Source: Cyprinodon diabolis (lineage: Eukaryota; Chordata; Actinopteri; Cyprinodontiformes; Cyprinodontidae). Taken from it: 64,000 nt of DNA. The DNA is taken from NCBI GenBank assembly GCA_030533445.1, contig CM060083.1:28936166-29000165 (forward strand), given 5' to 3'. This document shows, piece after piece, positions 11,921-24,567 of the stretch (its first letter is position 1; every line of letters begins with the position of its first letter). The notes under the pieces are model-generated. The model searched no databases and had not been told where the DNA came from. It saw only the letters and a program-made list of their open reading frames with translations. Both the position numbers and the translations under genes were made by a program.

Positions 11921-13929
11921 CAATATATCCCAAATAACAGCACTTAAATAATGGGCATGTGTAGTTAAAACCGAGAAGCTGGTGTCAGCTTACAATGGAG
12001 CGCTGAGTAAAATGCTCTGTACAAATAAGAAAAAAAATGCCTGTTCACAATAGAAAATATGAAGGAAATAAAAAAAATGGTAACTGGTCATCCTCAAGGA
12101 AACAGAAAGTTCCACACATTACAGAAAAATGTGTACTTCGTACTACAACATTCACACTTTACACATAAAAGCTCATATACAATGCTTTACAAAAAAAAAA
12201 AAACATGAAAAGTGCAGTAAAGGATTCATTTCTTAATTTCTTAATAATATATACATTTACTTTTAATGCCTTTCAGATTGTTCTTCTTTACAAAATATAC
12301 ACACAAAATTTTTATTTTGTTTTATTTTATGTATAATTTTCAGTATCTAGTATAGCTGCTACTCCATAGATTGTGTTTATTACTTAAATGGCACAGCATC
12401 ATGGTTTGCAAAAGTATCTGTATTTCTTCAAATACTGCAAATGTTCCTTCCTTATAACCATTTATATAACCACAGGTGTTCAGGTTTTCCTCTGGCATTA
12501 TTTGGATTATATCGACCAACACAAAGCAACGTATAACTCTAAAGTGAAGGAGAAGTTAAACAGCCTTCTGAGCCTTAACAGAAATTAGGAATATGGAGCA
12601 TCATTTTTTTTTTGCTCGGCGAACCTGCAATCAGTGAAACTAAAATTCACTGTAACAGGATTTTATGTGATGGTCCAACACAAAAAATGGTAGGACTGGA
12701 CAATTTTCCCAAAAATCTAAACTGCAATTAATTTAAACCAATATTGAGGTGCAATTTTATTTGGATGTAGATGTTTCACTACAGGATTTTAGTTTTTTTC
12801 ATTACCCTGCATGTCCAGTCTGCAATGTTGCAGGACTTTACTGCAACCTTTGTTTAGAAAATTGCTTACATGCACAGATCTGCATGCCAGTTGGAAGTTT
12901 TTCATTTTTGTTGGAAGCAAACCCCCTTTAAACATCTAGAAGCTAGAAGAGAGTCTTAAATGTAACATTACCAAATTTGAGTGCTTCTGCAATTTTATGG
13001 TACAAATGCAATTAATGCCCAGTCCTACACAGTAGTGTATAATTGTGGAAACCAACTTAAAAATGCAGGCTGCAGCCGCCATTCATCTTATCCACTGTAA
13101 ACAGCTCTAAACCTAATCAGACCTGAATAACCTCCCCAAGATGAAGCATTTTGCTAATGATTGTGGGATTATGTTGTTAGATTTAGATGTGAAGGGAAAA
13201 ATCTAAAATCTGGAATATGAACTCTGCGTTTCAGATCACAGGGTTGGAAAAGCCTTGTCAGGTGGTTCTGCAATGGATACAAACAAAAATCTTACCACTT
13301 TTTTATCTGTAGGAAAGTTTTCCTGTGGGAAACAACATAAAATTTAAATAAAATACAAGGAAGTTTGTAGTATTTCAAAACATTCAAAACATACAAATAC
13401 ATTTGCAAGGACTGATAAATCAAACTGAGAACATAATGCCCCATCAAGGCAAAGAAGAAGAAACTATATCATTTTCTGCGAAGATGATGAAGTAAAACAT
13501 TACAGCAAAAGGCTTAACCGTTTAATAGTTTATAAAGTGTAAAATGGAAAAATAAATCCCATTATTATATGATTAATGGGATGAGAGGATTCTCTTTGAT
13601 TATTATAAGTCGTTGAGAAATTAAAAAGCTCCTCTGTTAAAAAAAGGGGTAAAAAGGTAAATATGAAATAAAGGACATACAATAAGCTCCCAGTGGAAAG
13701 GAATAAATACGGTGAAAATAGGCCTTATAATTAACATGGTCTGCCAGAAGGAAATATTTGGACATTAAAAATCCTCAACATTCCACACTCTTATTTTCTG
13801 ATAAGTAATAACCCATACATGAATATTTACAGAAATAAATAGAGCCATGTATTACTAAAGAAAAATATGTGGCAATGTTCTAACAATAAAAAAAAAGTAG
13901 AATTTGTTTTCATTTCAGCACTGAAGAAT

Positions 13930-16900
13930 CTACTGACAGAAAGGAGACGCAGTGGGATCAAAAGTCTTGAAAACATCCTTTAGCGTTCTGTCATCCGTCT
14001 CGTCTGGATCTTTCTGCTCTGCTTCTTCTTCTAGAACCTCCTCCTTTTCATTGTGATCCCCCTCCTCTACCTCCCCCTCCTGCTCCCTGCTGATCTCCAT
14101 CTCTTCCTGTGCTCCTGCAGTGCCCTGTCCTCCTTGTTTAGCCTGCCTGGGGTCGGTGTACTGAGGCCGGATCAGTCCGGCCAGCGCCGGGATGGGGAGA
14201 TTATGGACTGCGGGGGGTTTTACAGGTGAGACGGGAGGAGGCTCGCTGGGAGAAATAGGAGGGGTTTGATTTGAGGTGACCTCTGTGCTCTTTCCCTCTT
14301 CAAATGAGCCACTCCGCTGAGTAGGAGAGAGAGATGTTGCCATGGAGATCTCCGTTTTGGACAGTTGTTTCAAAATCCCAGGTTTTATATGAGGTTCGAC
14401 CGGCTCCTTCTGTGTCAGCTCCGTTTGGGAGCGGGGATCATACAAGCGGATCCCCCCAAGGATTGTGGTGGGACTCTCCAGCCCTCCGTCGGAGGATGCC
14501 AACCGGGGGGCATACGGTGGCAGCCCCTCAGTTTCCGGCATGACTTGGGCAGCTTGGGGAGAGAAGTTACTACTGGCCTTCTGGAGCCTGGGGTCCACCA
14601 GTCCTCCCACAGAGGAGGGATCCTTCTGGCCCAGCACTTTGGAGTCTAGACTTCCTTTACGCTTGAGTCTGGGGTCCAGAGATTTCTGCTGTCGTGGATC
14701 TATGGGTCTCTCTGTAGAGGATCGGGACTCTATGGGTCCAGTGGCGATTCGACCCAACCGTTCTTTCAAACGGGCTGCTACTAGTCTGGGGTCAGAAGGT
14801 GTAGGGCTGGAACCTATGGAATGGTCCGGAAGGTTCGTTCGGTTCATCTGAGCGTCTGCAATCAGTGGTGGAAGCGGCAGGTTGATGGAGTGCTCTTGTT
14901 TGGGAACAAGGGAAGGGATGAGGTCCTCAGGTGCCCACACTACTGTATGAGCAAAGGTAGGTCGCTGCAGCAGAATGTCCACCCGAATGTGACTGAACTG
15001 TTTCAGCTGACAGCGCGGATCCCGTAGCACCAGGCCAGGACTGGCTTCCAGCGGGATAAGAACTGCTCTATCCTTCAGCTCCCTCTCTCCTTCTTCATCA
15101 TCCTCACCGGTCGGAGCCTTTTGTGAAGTAGGATGACCTTGCTGGCGACCGAGATCGGTTGGTCTCACCTTCCTGGGGTCTCTGGGGAGCCTCGATTCAG
15201 CGCCTGAGTCCAACTCTTTACTGGGATCTGGGAGTCGCTGTCTAGTGTCCGTCTTCATCCGAGGGTCGCTGGATGGTGCTCGTTCTTTCATGAGCCTGGG
15301 ATCGCCCAGTGCTGGAGCTGCCGAAGCAGCGTGGAGAAGCTTCGATTGACTCTGCTGCATCTCATTTTGCTTTTTTAAACATTTGAGGATGGAGGAGACA
15401 CAAGAGGTCCCGTCCTCCTCGTCGCTGGAGTACCAGTTTGTTGTTTCATCTGCAGAGAAATATATATTGTTAGCAACATTTACACTTCCTGCAACATGTT
15501 CAACTGTTTTACATGTCATAACATGACAACTACAACTTATTAGACCTTTTTTGTTTATGAGTTTGTTTAATCTGTACTTTAGGGAATGGCATTGCAAAAG
15601 GTTGCGCAAAACTATGCAAGTTAAAAAGTCATATATGGATTTTACCTTTTTTTTTTAACCAAAACCTTTACTAAATTGAAGTCTGTGTTGATATTTAGTC
15701 CCACTTACTTTGATACCTATACATTAATCCATTCCACTTCTGTGCAATTTAATCTCTATATAAATCCAGCTCATCTGTGAAGGTTTTGTTAGACGAGAAA
15801 GAACAGCAATCAGGTCAGATATAAAGCTTTGGAGAAGTGGGCGATATCACAAAGAACTCTGTCTGCTGAATTGCAAAAGAATTTTGTTTTGCCCCTTAAG
15901 TGAAAATCTCTCTGCTGAGTAGTAATCATCACTAAAAAGTATCTGCATAAATTCTGTCTTTATGCAGTTTTAATTACTGCAAAGATCTGGAAGAAAACCC
16001 ATCTGCAACAGACTTGAGACTGACCAGTCCCTAGTATAACAAATGTTGGGCTGAGCTGACAACAATGGAAAAGAATAATGTTTTTAGTCTCTCATGCAAA
16101 GCTGGTAGAGATATACAGCAAATAAATAAGAATGTGTTAGATCAGACACAGGGGTGCCTGAATTGATATGCACACTGCAGAGTTTTGAAAGATTTAAAAA
16201 CTAAAAGTTAAATAAAAAACAACTAAGTTTGAGTTTGTAGCATGATATAATAAGAAAAAACACTATTTCTGCAAGGCATTTAAGACATTGCTGTGGCCTT
16301 ACCTAATGTACTGTGATATTTATAGGCTTCCAGATAGACTGTCATTTATCATTTTCATTTCTTCCATTCAGAGCATTAAACATGTCTACTTACCCCTGTT
16401 TTCACTCTTATCCAACTGTCCATCTGCTCTGTGTGGCTCCTTGCCCTGGGACTCCTGCTGCTGCTGCGTCAGATGCAACAAGATGGCCTTCTGCACCGCT
16501 GGTGGCAAAGACTGTAACTGTGACTCTGCACCCAAAAGCTGCTGAAGGCTCTGTATGAAAGCCTGACCAGGTTCCACTACAATATGAAAAAAATGCATCA
16601 TAGCTTAGTAACATGCGAAGGGTTAAAAAATGTATTTAACTGCTGTTTTAGAATATCACCGACCTCCCTGTTGACCCATTGCCTGGTTTTGGAAGAGGTT
16701 GCTCAAACTGTCTGATGGGTTCTGACCAAATGATGAGAAGGACAACATGTTTTGTAACAGCTGGAGGTCTGGTGGAAATGGAGGCTTCTGCACGTTTATC
16801 TGCTGGTTGATAGCGGCTGCATGGAAGGGTGGGGGCGGACCAGTGGGGGGTGGTAGTTGCATTGGGAATCCGTGATGCGGCTGCTTTCCTGGGGGACTCT

Positions 16901-19900
16901 GTGGCATAGGTGGGCCAATAACAGCTGATTCAGCTGGGGCTGCAGGAGGAGGACCTGAAGCCACAGCAGCACCACCCTGCATGTCCTCTGAACCTCCACT
17001 AAACTGAGCATCTCCATCCCCCTGGTTCTGGGTATAGCTGGAGCCGCTGAAAAGTAAAGATGATTGTTAAGAGTCATGAAAAGTTGGAGTTTTAGATCAC
17101 GTTGATTAAAGAACACTCTGATTACCTCAGAGCGATTTTTTGTGCCAAGTCAACAGTGGGATGAACTTTAATTTCAAACAGAGAGGGAATCTTCTTGCCA
17201 CAGTCTGTGGGGCTGCTCTGCCCTGGGGTGGGCAGCAACCCCACTCCAGGCGGGGGCTTTGGTAGCGGTGCTATACCCTGCTTTCTAAGATCCTCCAGCT
17301 CCAACTCGTCCTCCCGGGCGTTCTCCTCCTCTGTGTTTATTATCTATCGTACGAAACAGAAACGAAGCATTCAAATAACAGAACATCTCACTTCTGAATT
17401 TAAAGATTAGGTCTGCTTTACCTTATCAAGCAGCTCTTTCGTCACATCATTCAAAGCATCATGGGAGAATTTGCAGTTATCCCCTTGGTAACATTTGGCT
17501 CCTGTGTGAAAGAACTTGCAGGGGTATTCATGTGCAAACAAAGGTTAAGGAACCTTTTCAGGATCAGTACTTTGGCCGCTTTGCAAAAATATTCACACCC
17601 TGGGAACTTTCTAGTTTTGTTACATTAAGACCCTATAATTAAATACCTATCATTGACAGAATATTTGCATTTAACTGAACTGAGAGGCTAAAGAATAATA
17701 CAAATTTATTTAAAATGTATAAAGGACTTTACACATTTTAAAAGGTAACGAAATAAAACTGATTAGATAAAATTGCCTTCCTTTAATCTGATTTCCAGTG
17801 CAGTTGCCTGCCAAAAGTAACCTAATTAACAAATAGTCTTCCTTTGTGTCATTTAATATCAAAACAGCTTTTTAAGGCAACAGAGGGATGTTGGGGAACA
17901 TTAGGGCCCTGTCACACCTTGCCGATTTGGACAGCGTATGCCCAAAATCCCAGAATATTCTAAAATGCTGGCGTGCGCTGAACTTTCTATGTATTTTTTC
18001 AAGTTTAGTCGTACATATAGCATATTCATAATGAGTACAGAACTTATGTCCAATGACAGCCTAACTTATGCATAACACACGGCAGCGTAATTCCCATGAA
18101 ATGATGCACAATCCAAAGTCCTGAGGGGAGCAGTGATGCACCCGGAGTCCCCCGGTCTGCATAAAAAGATATATTTGATTGCAGTATTGACCTAGCTGCT
18201 GTTTACCACCCATCCAAGAGAAAAAAAAGAATAAATAAGAAGAAAAAAGAAAGAAACAACGAAGGTTTGCAGTCGCAGCAGATTCAGCTTCATGTCTGCT
18301 AGGAAGTTTGTTGGTCGTGGGCATGAATGCAGGGAGGATCCATCACACTCACTTTCTCGCTCACCCCGTTATGGGGGTGAAGTCTGGAAGAGTCCTGACA
18401 GTTTCCTCCTGTGTACCCCTTTTATACCACAACACTGCCAATACGGCATTAAACAGTAGCTGTAAGGTAGAAAAACGTTCAGCGGTCGTCTGGAACATGT
18501 CAAATACGTTGCGGTGGAGAGAAGTTACTCAGGTTTTGGACAAGCTGGACACCACAACTTATGATTAACTTACACTTAACGTATGTCAACGATCAAATAA
18601 CTTACCTGTAACCTTTACCCCACGTATGAGCATACGCTGGCATACTGTACGTTGGAAAATTTTGAGCGTGCTCAAAATTTCTCGATGTCCATTCATCTGT
18701 CTCGACGTGTGCCAGCATGCTCCTAACTCATAAAAAAACATACCCATCACTTATCCAACATATACCAGCATTTTTGACAGCTTTTTTTGTACGTCAGACA
18801 TACAATGGCTAAATTGTCAAGGTGTGACGGGGGCTTTAGTGAAAAAAGTACGACCATTAAAAAATAAGAAATTAACTACACCAAATAAATCAGAGTTATA
18901 CAACGGCAGAGGGATTTGAGAGGGAGGACAATATATATTTCAGAAACCTGGTAGAGGTTGTAAAAGACTGGAGAGTAGCAATGCATCCAATCGGACTGAG
19001 CTTTTACTATTTGGAAAGATTGAAAAGCCGAATGTCACTCTCTAAATGTTTAAACATTGGTCTAGACTTGCCCTGAACAGTTGTGACTGCATTGATCCAT
19101 GAATTACCGACTCCACTATGATGAATACAAATGCCTGCCACACTGTTCAGATATTATTTGTAAAAGATTGAAAAAGAAAAACACTTCCTCCTTACAATTA
19201 GTTCCTCCTTTATCTTAGTAAAATAAGTTTGCTGTTATAAGGTGAGGAAACATGGAAATAGTTATGTATAAAAACATTTACCAGAAACTGTTCATAAATA
19301 TAAATCAGAATATTTAGTGAAGGATATTATGCATGTAAATGCAGTGGTCTCCTTTGCTGCAGTATCCTTGCAGGTAAAACTTGCAAAGCTCCTTTTTCTT
19401 ATCAGGTACCACAAGCTCATGTTCAAATTTGCACTGTTCCCCCTGTGCAAAGAAAAGAAAAAATATTTCAACATGAGTATCATCAGTCATCGCTGTGAAA
19501 ACAAGCTGTAGGATATTTAAGCTGCTATACCTTGATGCAGCGACCCTCAAGGAAGTACTTGCAGATGTATCTACCGTTGTGTTCAACTGTATGCTGACTG
19601 ATGAACTCCTTGCTCATGATTGGCCATTTCTTCTGAAAGCCAGAGGAGCTTTTTCCCTCCTGTGGCAGATTATAGAAATTAAATAATTATGTAACAGCAA
19701 AACAATGCAAGCTGAATGAATGGTAGGGGTTGTAACAAGATGCAAACTGAGTGAGTTTTCCAGGGAGAGACAGTACATACAGGTCCCATGTCTTCCATTC
19801 CCAGGTCTCCTCCTCGGCCCCGTCCACGTCCTCCCCACGGCTTGCCCTTCATCTTCTTGTTCTTCATCAGCATCCCTCGCCCTCTTCCTGGTCCACTCCC

Positions 19901-22900
19901 TCTTCCCCTTCCTCTCTGTCCGACTGAAATAAAATTAAATAGATCTCTTCAGTAACACTGAAGTAAAAGAAACGTAATCTGAGGAAAAAGCTGTGCTTGG
20001 ATCTAAAAAGGATTCATACACTGTTGTTGCTTCATGCCTCTCAAGTTTCCTCTGCTCATCTGTTCCTTTGAGTAGCGTCCCCTTCCCTGACTCCCATCTT
20101 TAGACTGCTGGTACTCTGACATGTCATCTTCATAGTCCTCCTCCTCCTCTTCATAGTCGTACTTGTCATCGCTGTAGTCATCGCTGTATTTATCAAAGTC
20201 GCTGCTCTTTGGCGGAGACGACTTCTTCGAGTTTCCATGGAGTCCCTTTGAATGCTATCAGTTAAAACAAACACAGTTTTGTTTTGATTTTTTCCCAAAA
20301 CTCGCACAGTGCTGCTGATGCACAAGTAATGATGACTCACTAGAGAGGACTGGTTCTCAGGCTCCCGGCTGTAACCTTGGCCCTTCCTGCTTTTGGGCCT
20401 TTCATAGTCTGAGTCGTAGCTGTCGGAGCTGGAGCTGCTGGAGGGAGAATGATGCTGGAGAGAGGAGGAAACGAAACCTGCTGTAGTGGAATTTAAATCA
20501 ACCAAAAACGGCTCAAAACTATGCAAAAATATTCAGCTGCAGACAGAAAAGCAGCATGAAGATGTTTATTACTGATTTAGAATATGAGAAAGGACCGACT
20601 GAAACAAATTCTAGATGCAGAAATATTACCTTATCTCATGGGAGACCGGCAACTGTTAATGCCTCTCACAAGTAATGGAAGCGTCAAAGTTTGGATGATG
20701 GAGATGTTTTTTCTTTGCAGAATGCTATAGCCGTATAAAATAATGGAATGTTTCTTGAAAGGAAAAACTGATGCAGCAAAATGTGCACAAACAGAAGGAT
20801 AACCACAGCTGTTAGGGAGGGTAAGAAGACATGGACTCTGTCTTGATTTACTGCTGAGAGCTGAATTCAGGACATGTGGTAGAACTATCACCTTCCTGGT
20901 GTCGAGCCAAATACGTTGAAACTCAGACTTCAGCTGCAGATCAAACCTCATCAATCCCCAACAAACCCAAAATGGACTTTATCTCTGACTCCTCCCAAGG
21001 CCACGACCATCCTTGTTGCTTTTGCACCTTTTTTCCTCTGTGTTTTACTCTACACAAACTATCATTTATTCTGCTTGCAAGCAGTGCTCTGTTAAAAGCA
21101 TACTTGTGGAAGGCGTCAGTGAAAATCTATATATACATACTTTACAATTTGGAGGGTTGAATTACTGAAATAAATTAATATTTTTAATTTATATGACTTT
21201 TCAGTTTTGCCTGACTCATCCTGTTGTAATAATGAGGCTGCTGATAACTCACTCTTTGTCTTTCACGTTTCCTCCTTTTGGACCTTCTCTTCTCCCTTGT
21301 TTTTTTGTATCTTTTCCTTGAATGTCTGCGTCCTTTTTCTTCTTTCTCTTTAGTTTTCTCTTTTTCTTTTTCCTTTTCTTTCTCGTTGTCATCCTTCACC
21401 TCAGCGGCCTCTTTGTTCTCCTCTTCTATCTCGATGCCCTCATCGTCTATTTCTCCATCTTCCAGCTCACCATCCTCCCTAAGAGAACATTTCACATTTA
21501 ATGCCAAATTTGTTTTCCTTATAGGTGATATTGCATAGAAATACATATTTTTTATTTAGAAAAAAGTTAACATCCTCAGTAAAGTCAGCCTCTAAACACT
21601 GAATGTCTTCCCCACAAAGGACCAATTCTCTACAGTTATTTAATACACTACAGTTATTTAATACACTATTTAAATCTTATCACTAACTGAAACAGCTAAT
21701 ATATGAAGTTTTACTTCTTTCATAAGATTCCATTTGTCAAAAACAGTATGTCCTATTTTCTTTCATCTTTATATAAACCAATGAAAACTTTTTGATTTAG
21801 GGTTCAAGAGGTTTACAGCACTTTATTAATTAACATAATCTGTTATCAAAATAAGAGATAAGAAGTTTTGATCAAAATAACACTAATTAACGTTCATAAA
21901 AAATACATCCATCAGCAGATGAATCAAAGCATAAGTGTTTTGTATGAAAAATATAACTTATTATTATTTAGGTGCAGTTTCACATCAGCATTAAACACTT
22001 TGGATCTCCTTTTAGCATTTCAGTTATAAAAGGACAGCTATTACAGGACTAGATTTTGAAGGCTTTGCAAAAAATATATAATAAATTCCAAAATATATAT
22101 ATTTTTGTTTTTTTAATCAAATAACATAATCAAACATAAATTATCCTTTAACACTTTTTGGTGAAAACACAGTAAATAAACTATAGTGTATGATTATAGG
22201 AACAAATTAGAACAGCTCATTTATAAATGACTAATCAGTTCAACTGCTTATGAGACGATAATGGTTCAGCATTTTTTACCCAGTTTAAACTTGAGACATT
22301 CAGTTTGGTGTTCTCCTGCACTGCAAAAAATTAAGTATTTTTTTCCCCTCAAAATAAGAGGATTTGTTTTCTTGAACAGATTAGGTGAGACACTTTGCCA
22401 ATGGAATAAGACAATTTATATTTAAAATAAGAAAAAAAGTGCATCATTTTATTTCAATAATATCTAAATATGTCATCTCGGCTCCTGCAGCAAACTTTTG
22501 ATATTGTTCTTATAAAGCAACATGTCTGATCTATTTATTTATGGGAGGTATAATTAGCTTTAAAAATTAAAAAACAACAGGTAAGCAAAAAGTTTGCCAA
22601 GAGGACTAGTGTAGACAAAGATCTGGACCTCTGGAATAACGTTCTTTATCTGGAAGAGTCTAAGAATTATTTGGATACTAAAACAAGGGAATTTTCCAGG
22701 GACTGCGGGAAAAAAAAAAAAAGATCAAATCATTTGTGAAGTGTCCCCGTTTGGGGATGTTTTTCTACAGTAGAACCTGGTCAGCCGACCATCATATATA
22801 ATACTCTATAATAATCTATAATCTATAGGATTAAACATTAATAATATTAAATACAATATTGTTGTGATGGAAATAATTGCTATGCTTCTATTTAAAAAAA

Positions 22901-23635
22901 GCAATCAGATTATTTTGCTGTTTTCACTAAAGGTTTTTGTATTATAAGAATGTCAAAGGTTTATGCATAAACTAAATGAAGCAATTACTGAGATGATTTT
23001 TTACCTATAAATTACTTAAAATTAAATTATATAATTAAATCAGTAGCAGATGCAAGAGATCACAAGTCAAGAGGTGCACAAGATTTTTTCCCCTTTTTTT
23101 GGGGGGGGGGGGGTTAATCGTTGCTCAATAAAATTATTATTTTTTTTTTTTTGCTGGGTTTCATTAAAATAAAGAGTACATAGATAAAAGCTTGGAGCTA
23201 GAGGAACCAAAGGTCAACCTTGCATGAACCCTTTCTGAGCAGTTCTGCCAGGTGACCGCCAGGGGGAGTATGGCAGCATGATGGGCGTGGTGCCTACGCC
23301 ATTAGTTATTTGCATAATGTCCTGCAGATGGCAACAACAGCTCTATGAATCCCAGCAGCATAACAACAGAACGATGAGGTCTGAAACCTCGCATGGAAAT
23401 GATAATGAATCATCAAAGTGAATATGGAAAAAATAGAGGCTGTTTGCACAGATATGCACCAAATAAATGCATGCAAAAAGAATATTAAGAGGGGGAGGAA
23501 CCTTGGAAATGTCTGCAATAAACATTAACACAAGCATGTAGACCCACAGCACTGAAGCGCACAGATGAGCGTATTAAGAATTGCATTAAGAACATTACTC
23601 GACCTTTCATCCCCTGCAAGTTCAGAGTCTGTCAT
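13930..23635 (-). CDS. zc3h6: Zinc finger CCCH domain-containing protein 6, 1135 aa
   Basis: Twelve coding exons, in transcript order: 23635-23604, 21478-21253, 20454-20341, 20254-20020, 19923-19781, 19659-19531, 19442-19328, 17531-17422, 17343-17126, 17046-16664, 16576-16394, 15449-13930 (TAG). The protein starts [11 protein letters not shown] and continues with an acidic, then Lys/Arg-rich stretch. RGRGRG-type repeats lie near residues 203-225. Three zinc fingers follow at about 282-355: two C-x7-C-x5-C-x3-H and one C-x8-C-x5-C-x3-H. Then come [14 protein letters not shown], a Pro/Gln-rich region, and a last exon rich in DPR motifs that ends [13 protein letters not shown]. This matches the ZC3H6/ZC3H4 family, nuclear RNA-binding proteins; ZC3H4 acts in termination of non-coding transcription. 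Synteny with fbln7, tmem87b and mertk favours ZC3H6. The exon 4 donor was set at CAGT|gtatga because only that keeps the frame. Intron 7 is AT-AC. Confidence 0.93.
17532..19327 (-). other. zc3h6: U12-type AT-AC intron of zc3h6
   Basis: On the minus strand the intron starts ATATCCTT at 19327 and ends AC at 17533-17532. A branch-site match TTCCTTAAC lies about 12 nt before the end. No GT donor exists at the codon boundary. Removing exactly this segment joins ATGCATA to ATGAATACCC, giving MHNEYPCKF, the expected link between zinc fingers 2 and 3. All three minor-spliceosome signals are therefore present. A Harbinger-like element sits inside. Confidence 0.9.
17904..18835. mobile_element. Harbinger-like non-autonomous transposon, 932 bp
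   Basis: Imperfect terminal inverted repeats: left GGGCCCTGTCACACCTTGCC, right (reverse complement) AGCCCCCGTCACACCTTGAC. They are flanked by a 3-bp TTA duplication (17901-17903 and 18836-18838), the duplication type of PIF/Harbinger elements. No transposase frame is seen. A near-perfect internal palindrome (AAATTTTGAGC on each side of GT) lies at 18657-18680. Inserted in the AT-AC intron of zc3h6. Confidence 0.75.
21479..23603 (-). other. Intron 1 of zc3h6: AT-rich, homopolymers and one likely repeat
   Basis: A stretch at about 22320-22470, starting CACTGCAAAAAATTAAGTA and rich in AATAAGA motifs, resembles a common fish interspersed repeat. G and T homopolymer runs at 23098-23152 are likely unstable. 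No other exon is supported. Confidence 0.45.
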
Positions 23636-24079
23636 GTTTTTGTCAAGAACGGGGGCTGGGGGACTGGAAACAAGGCTCACAGAAGCCATTTGGAGAGAGA
23701 GGTAAAAAAAAAAATGACGGATCTGGTTATCCTTCTCCTCGGTATCAAGAGTGAATTATAACACGGTCACTCAAAGGAGACGGCTGGTTTGTGAGAGATG
23801 CTGGAAGATTTCAGACTGGAAAAGACTCACGGTGTTACATGTCTCGACAGAGACAGTAAACAGACACTCTCCTCTTTCATACTCAGTGGCGTTTTAACCC
23901 TGTGAGTACAACTCGACACCCCGCTTTGCTAATGTCCCGTCGGTTGACAGCTGCCACGGTGGAAATAGAGGAGACGGAGGGAGAAACAGACAGCAATGTA
24001 AACCATGTTCGCTGGTTTCAGCATCCTCACAGGCTTTCTCAACAAGGGATATCATCACAAAATGGCTTCTGAGTTATGC

Positions 24080-24208
24080 CGCACATTCCTCGACAATGAC
24101 TCCTCCACCTATTTATAGGCTGGACGGATCTATCTAACAGGGATAGAAAACCTCGACCGGCAATTGGTCAGAAATAGCACGCGCAAATAAACCGGTTATT
24201 GTGATTGG
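24080..24208 (-). promoter_or_regulatory. zc3h6: Putative zc3h6 core promoter (TATA and two CCAAT boxes)
   Basis: Read on the minus strand, TATAAATA lies at 24117-24110 and CCAAT motifs at 24167-24163 and 24208-24204. Upstream to downstream the order is CCAAT, CCAAT, TATA with spacings of about 36 and 46 bp. This predicts a start site near 24080 and a 5' UTR of about 450 nt before the ATG at 23635, unless a 5' UTR intron exists. The arrangement is typical of a TATA promoter but rests on motif reading only. Confidence 0.5.
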
Positions 24209-24567
24209 CTCATAGAAATGCCAGTCGATTTCAGCGAATTCATTAAAACCAACGCCTTTTTCAAGGCAGCTCTTACTGGTTTAGCTGTCTGGTTAAACTG
24301 CCATGACGCCCCTAAACGACATTTAATGTATAAAACTCATATGGATGGTAGTTGTTCTTAATCGCTCTATTGACAACATCGTATTTCTTCTCTTGTTCCT
24401 TCATCGAAGGCGCTTGGCTATAATTACAGAGTGACACCCCAGTTGCACTGTACAAAACGTACATATACGTGTCAGCCATATTGTGAGTGGCAAGTGCGCC
24501 ATACAAATCAAAGCAAGTGTGGTTGGAAACTCTGTTTATCAATGAAATACACACTTTTACTCTAGAG

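Larger units (their letters stand above)
11380..13929. other. Tail-to-tail spacer and probable long zc3h6 3' UTR
   Basis: No coding frame with family resemblance is seen. The region is AT-rich with scattered A and T tracts. Plus-strand TTTATT at 11915-11920 and T-rich A/T sequence near 12300-12330 could serve as minus-strand poly(A) signals, so most of this stretch may be transcribed as zc3h6 3' UTR. Confidence 0.5.

Noticed and set aside
14334..15027. Plus-strand open frames within zc3h6 exon 12
   Set aside because: Antisense shadows of the DPR-rich coding sequence.
19990..20030. zc3h6 exon 4 donor at CAACA|gtgtat
   Set aside because: It shifts exon 5 out of the RGRGRG frame; the donor two bases later (CAGT|gtatga) restores it and is a better consensus.
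20056..20526. 156-codon minus-strand open frame spanning zc3h6 exons 3 and 4
   Set aside because: It runs through the intron between the exons and reads exon 4 in the wrong frame; splicing restores the acidic, family-like frame.
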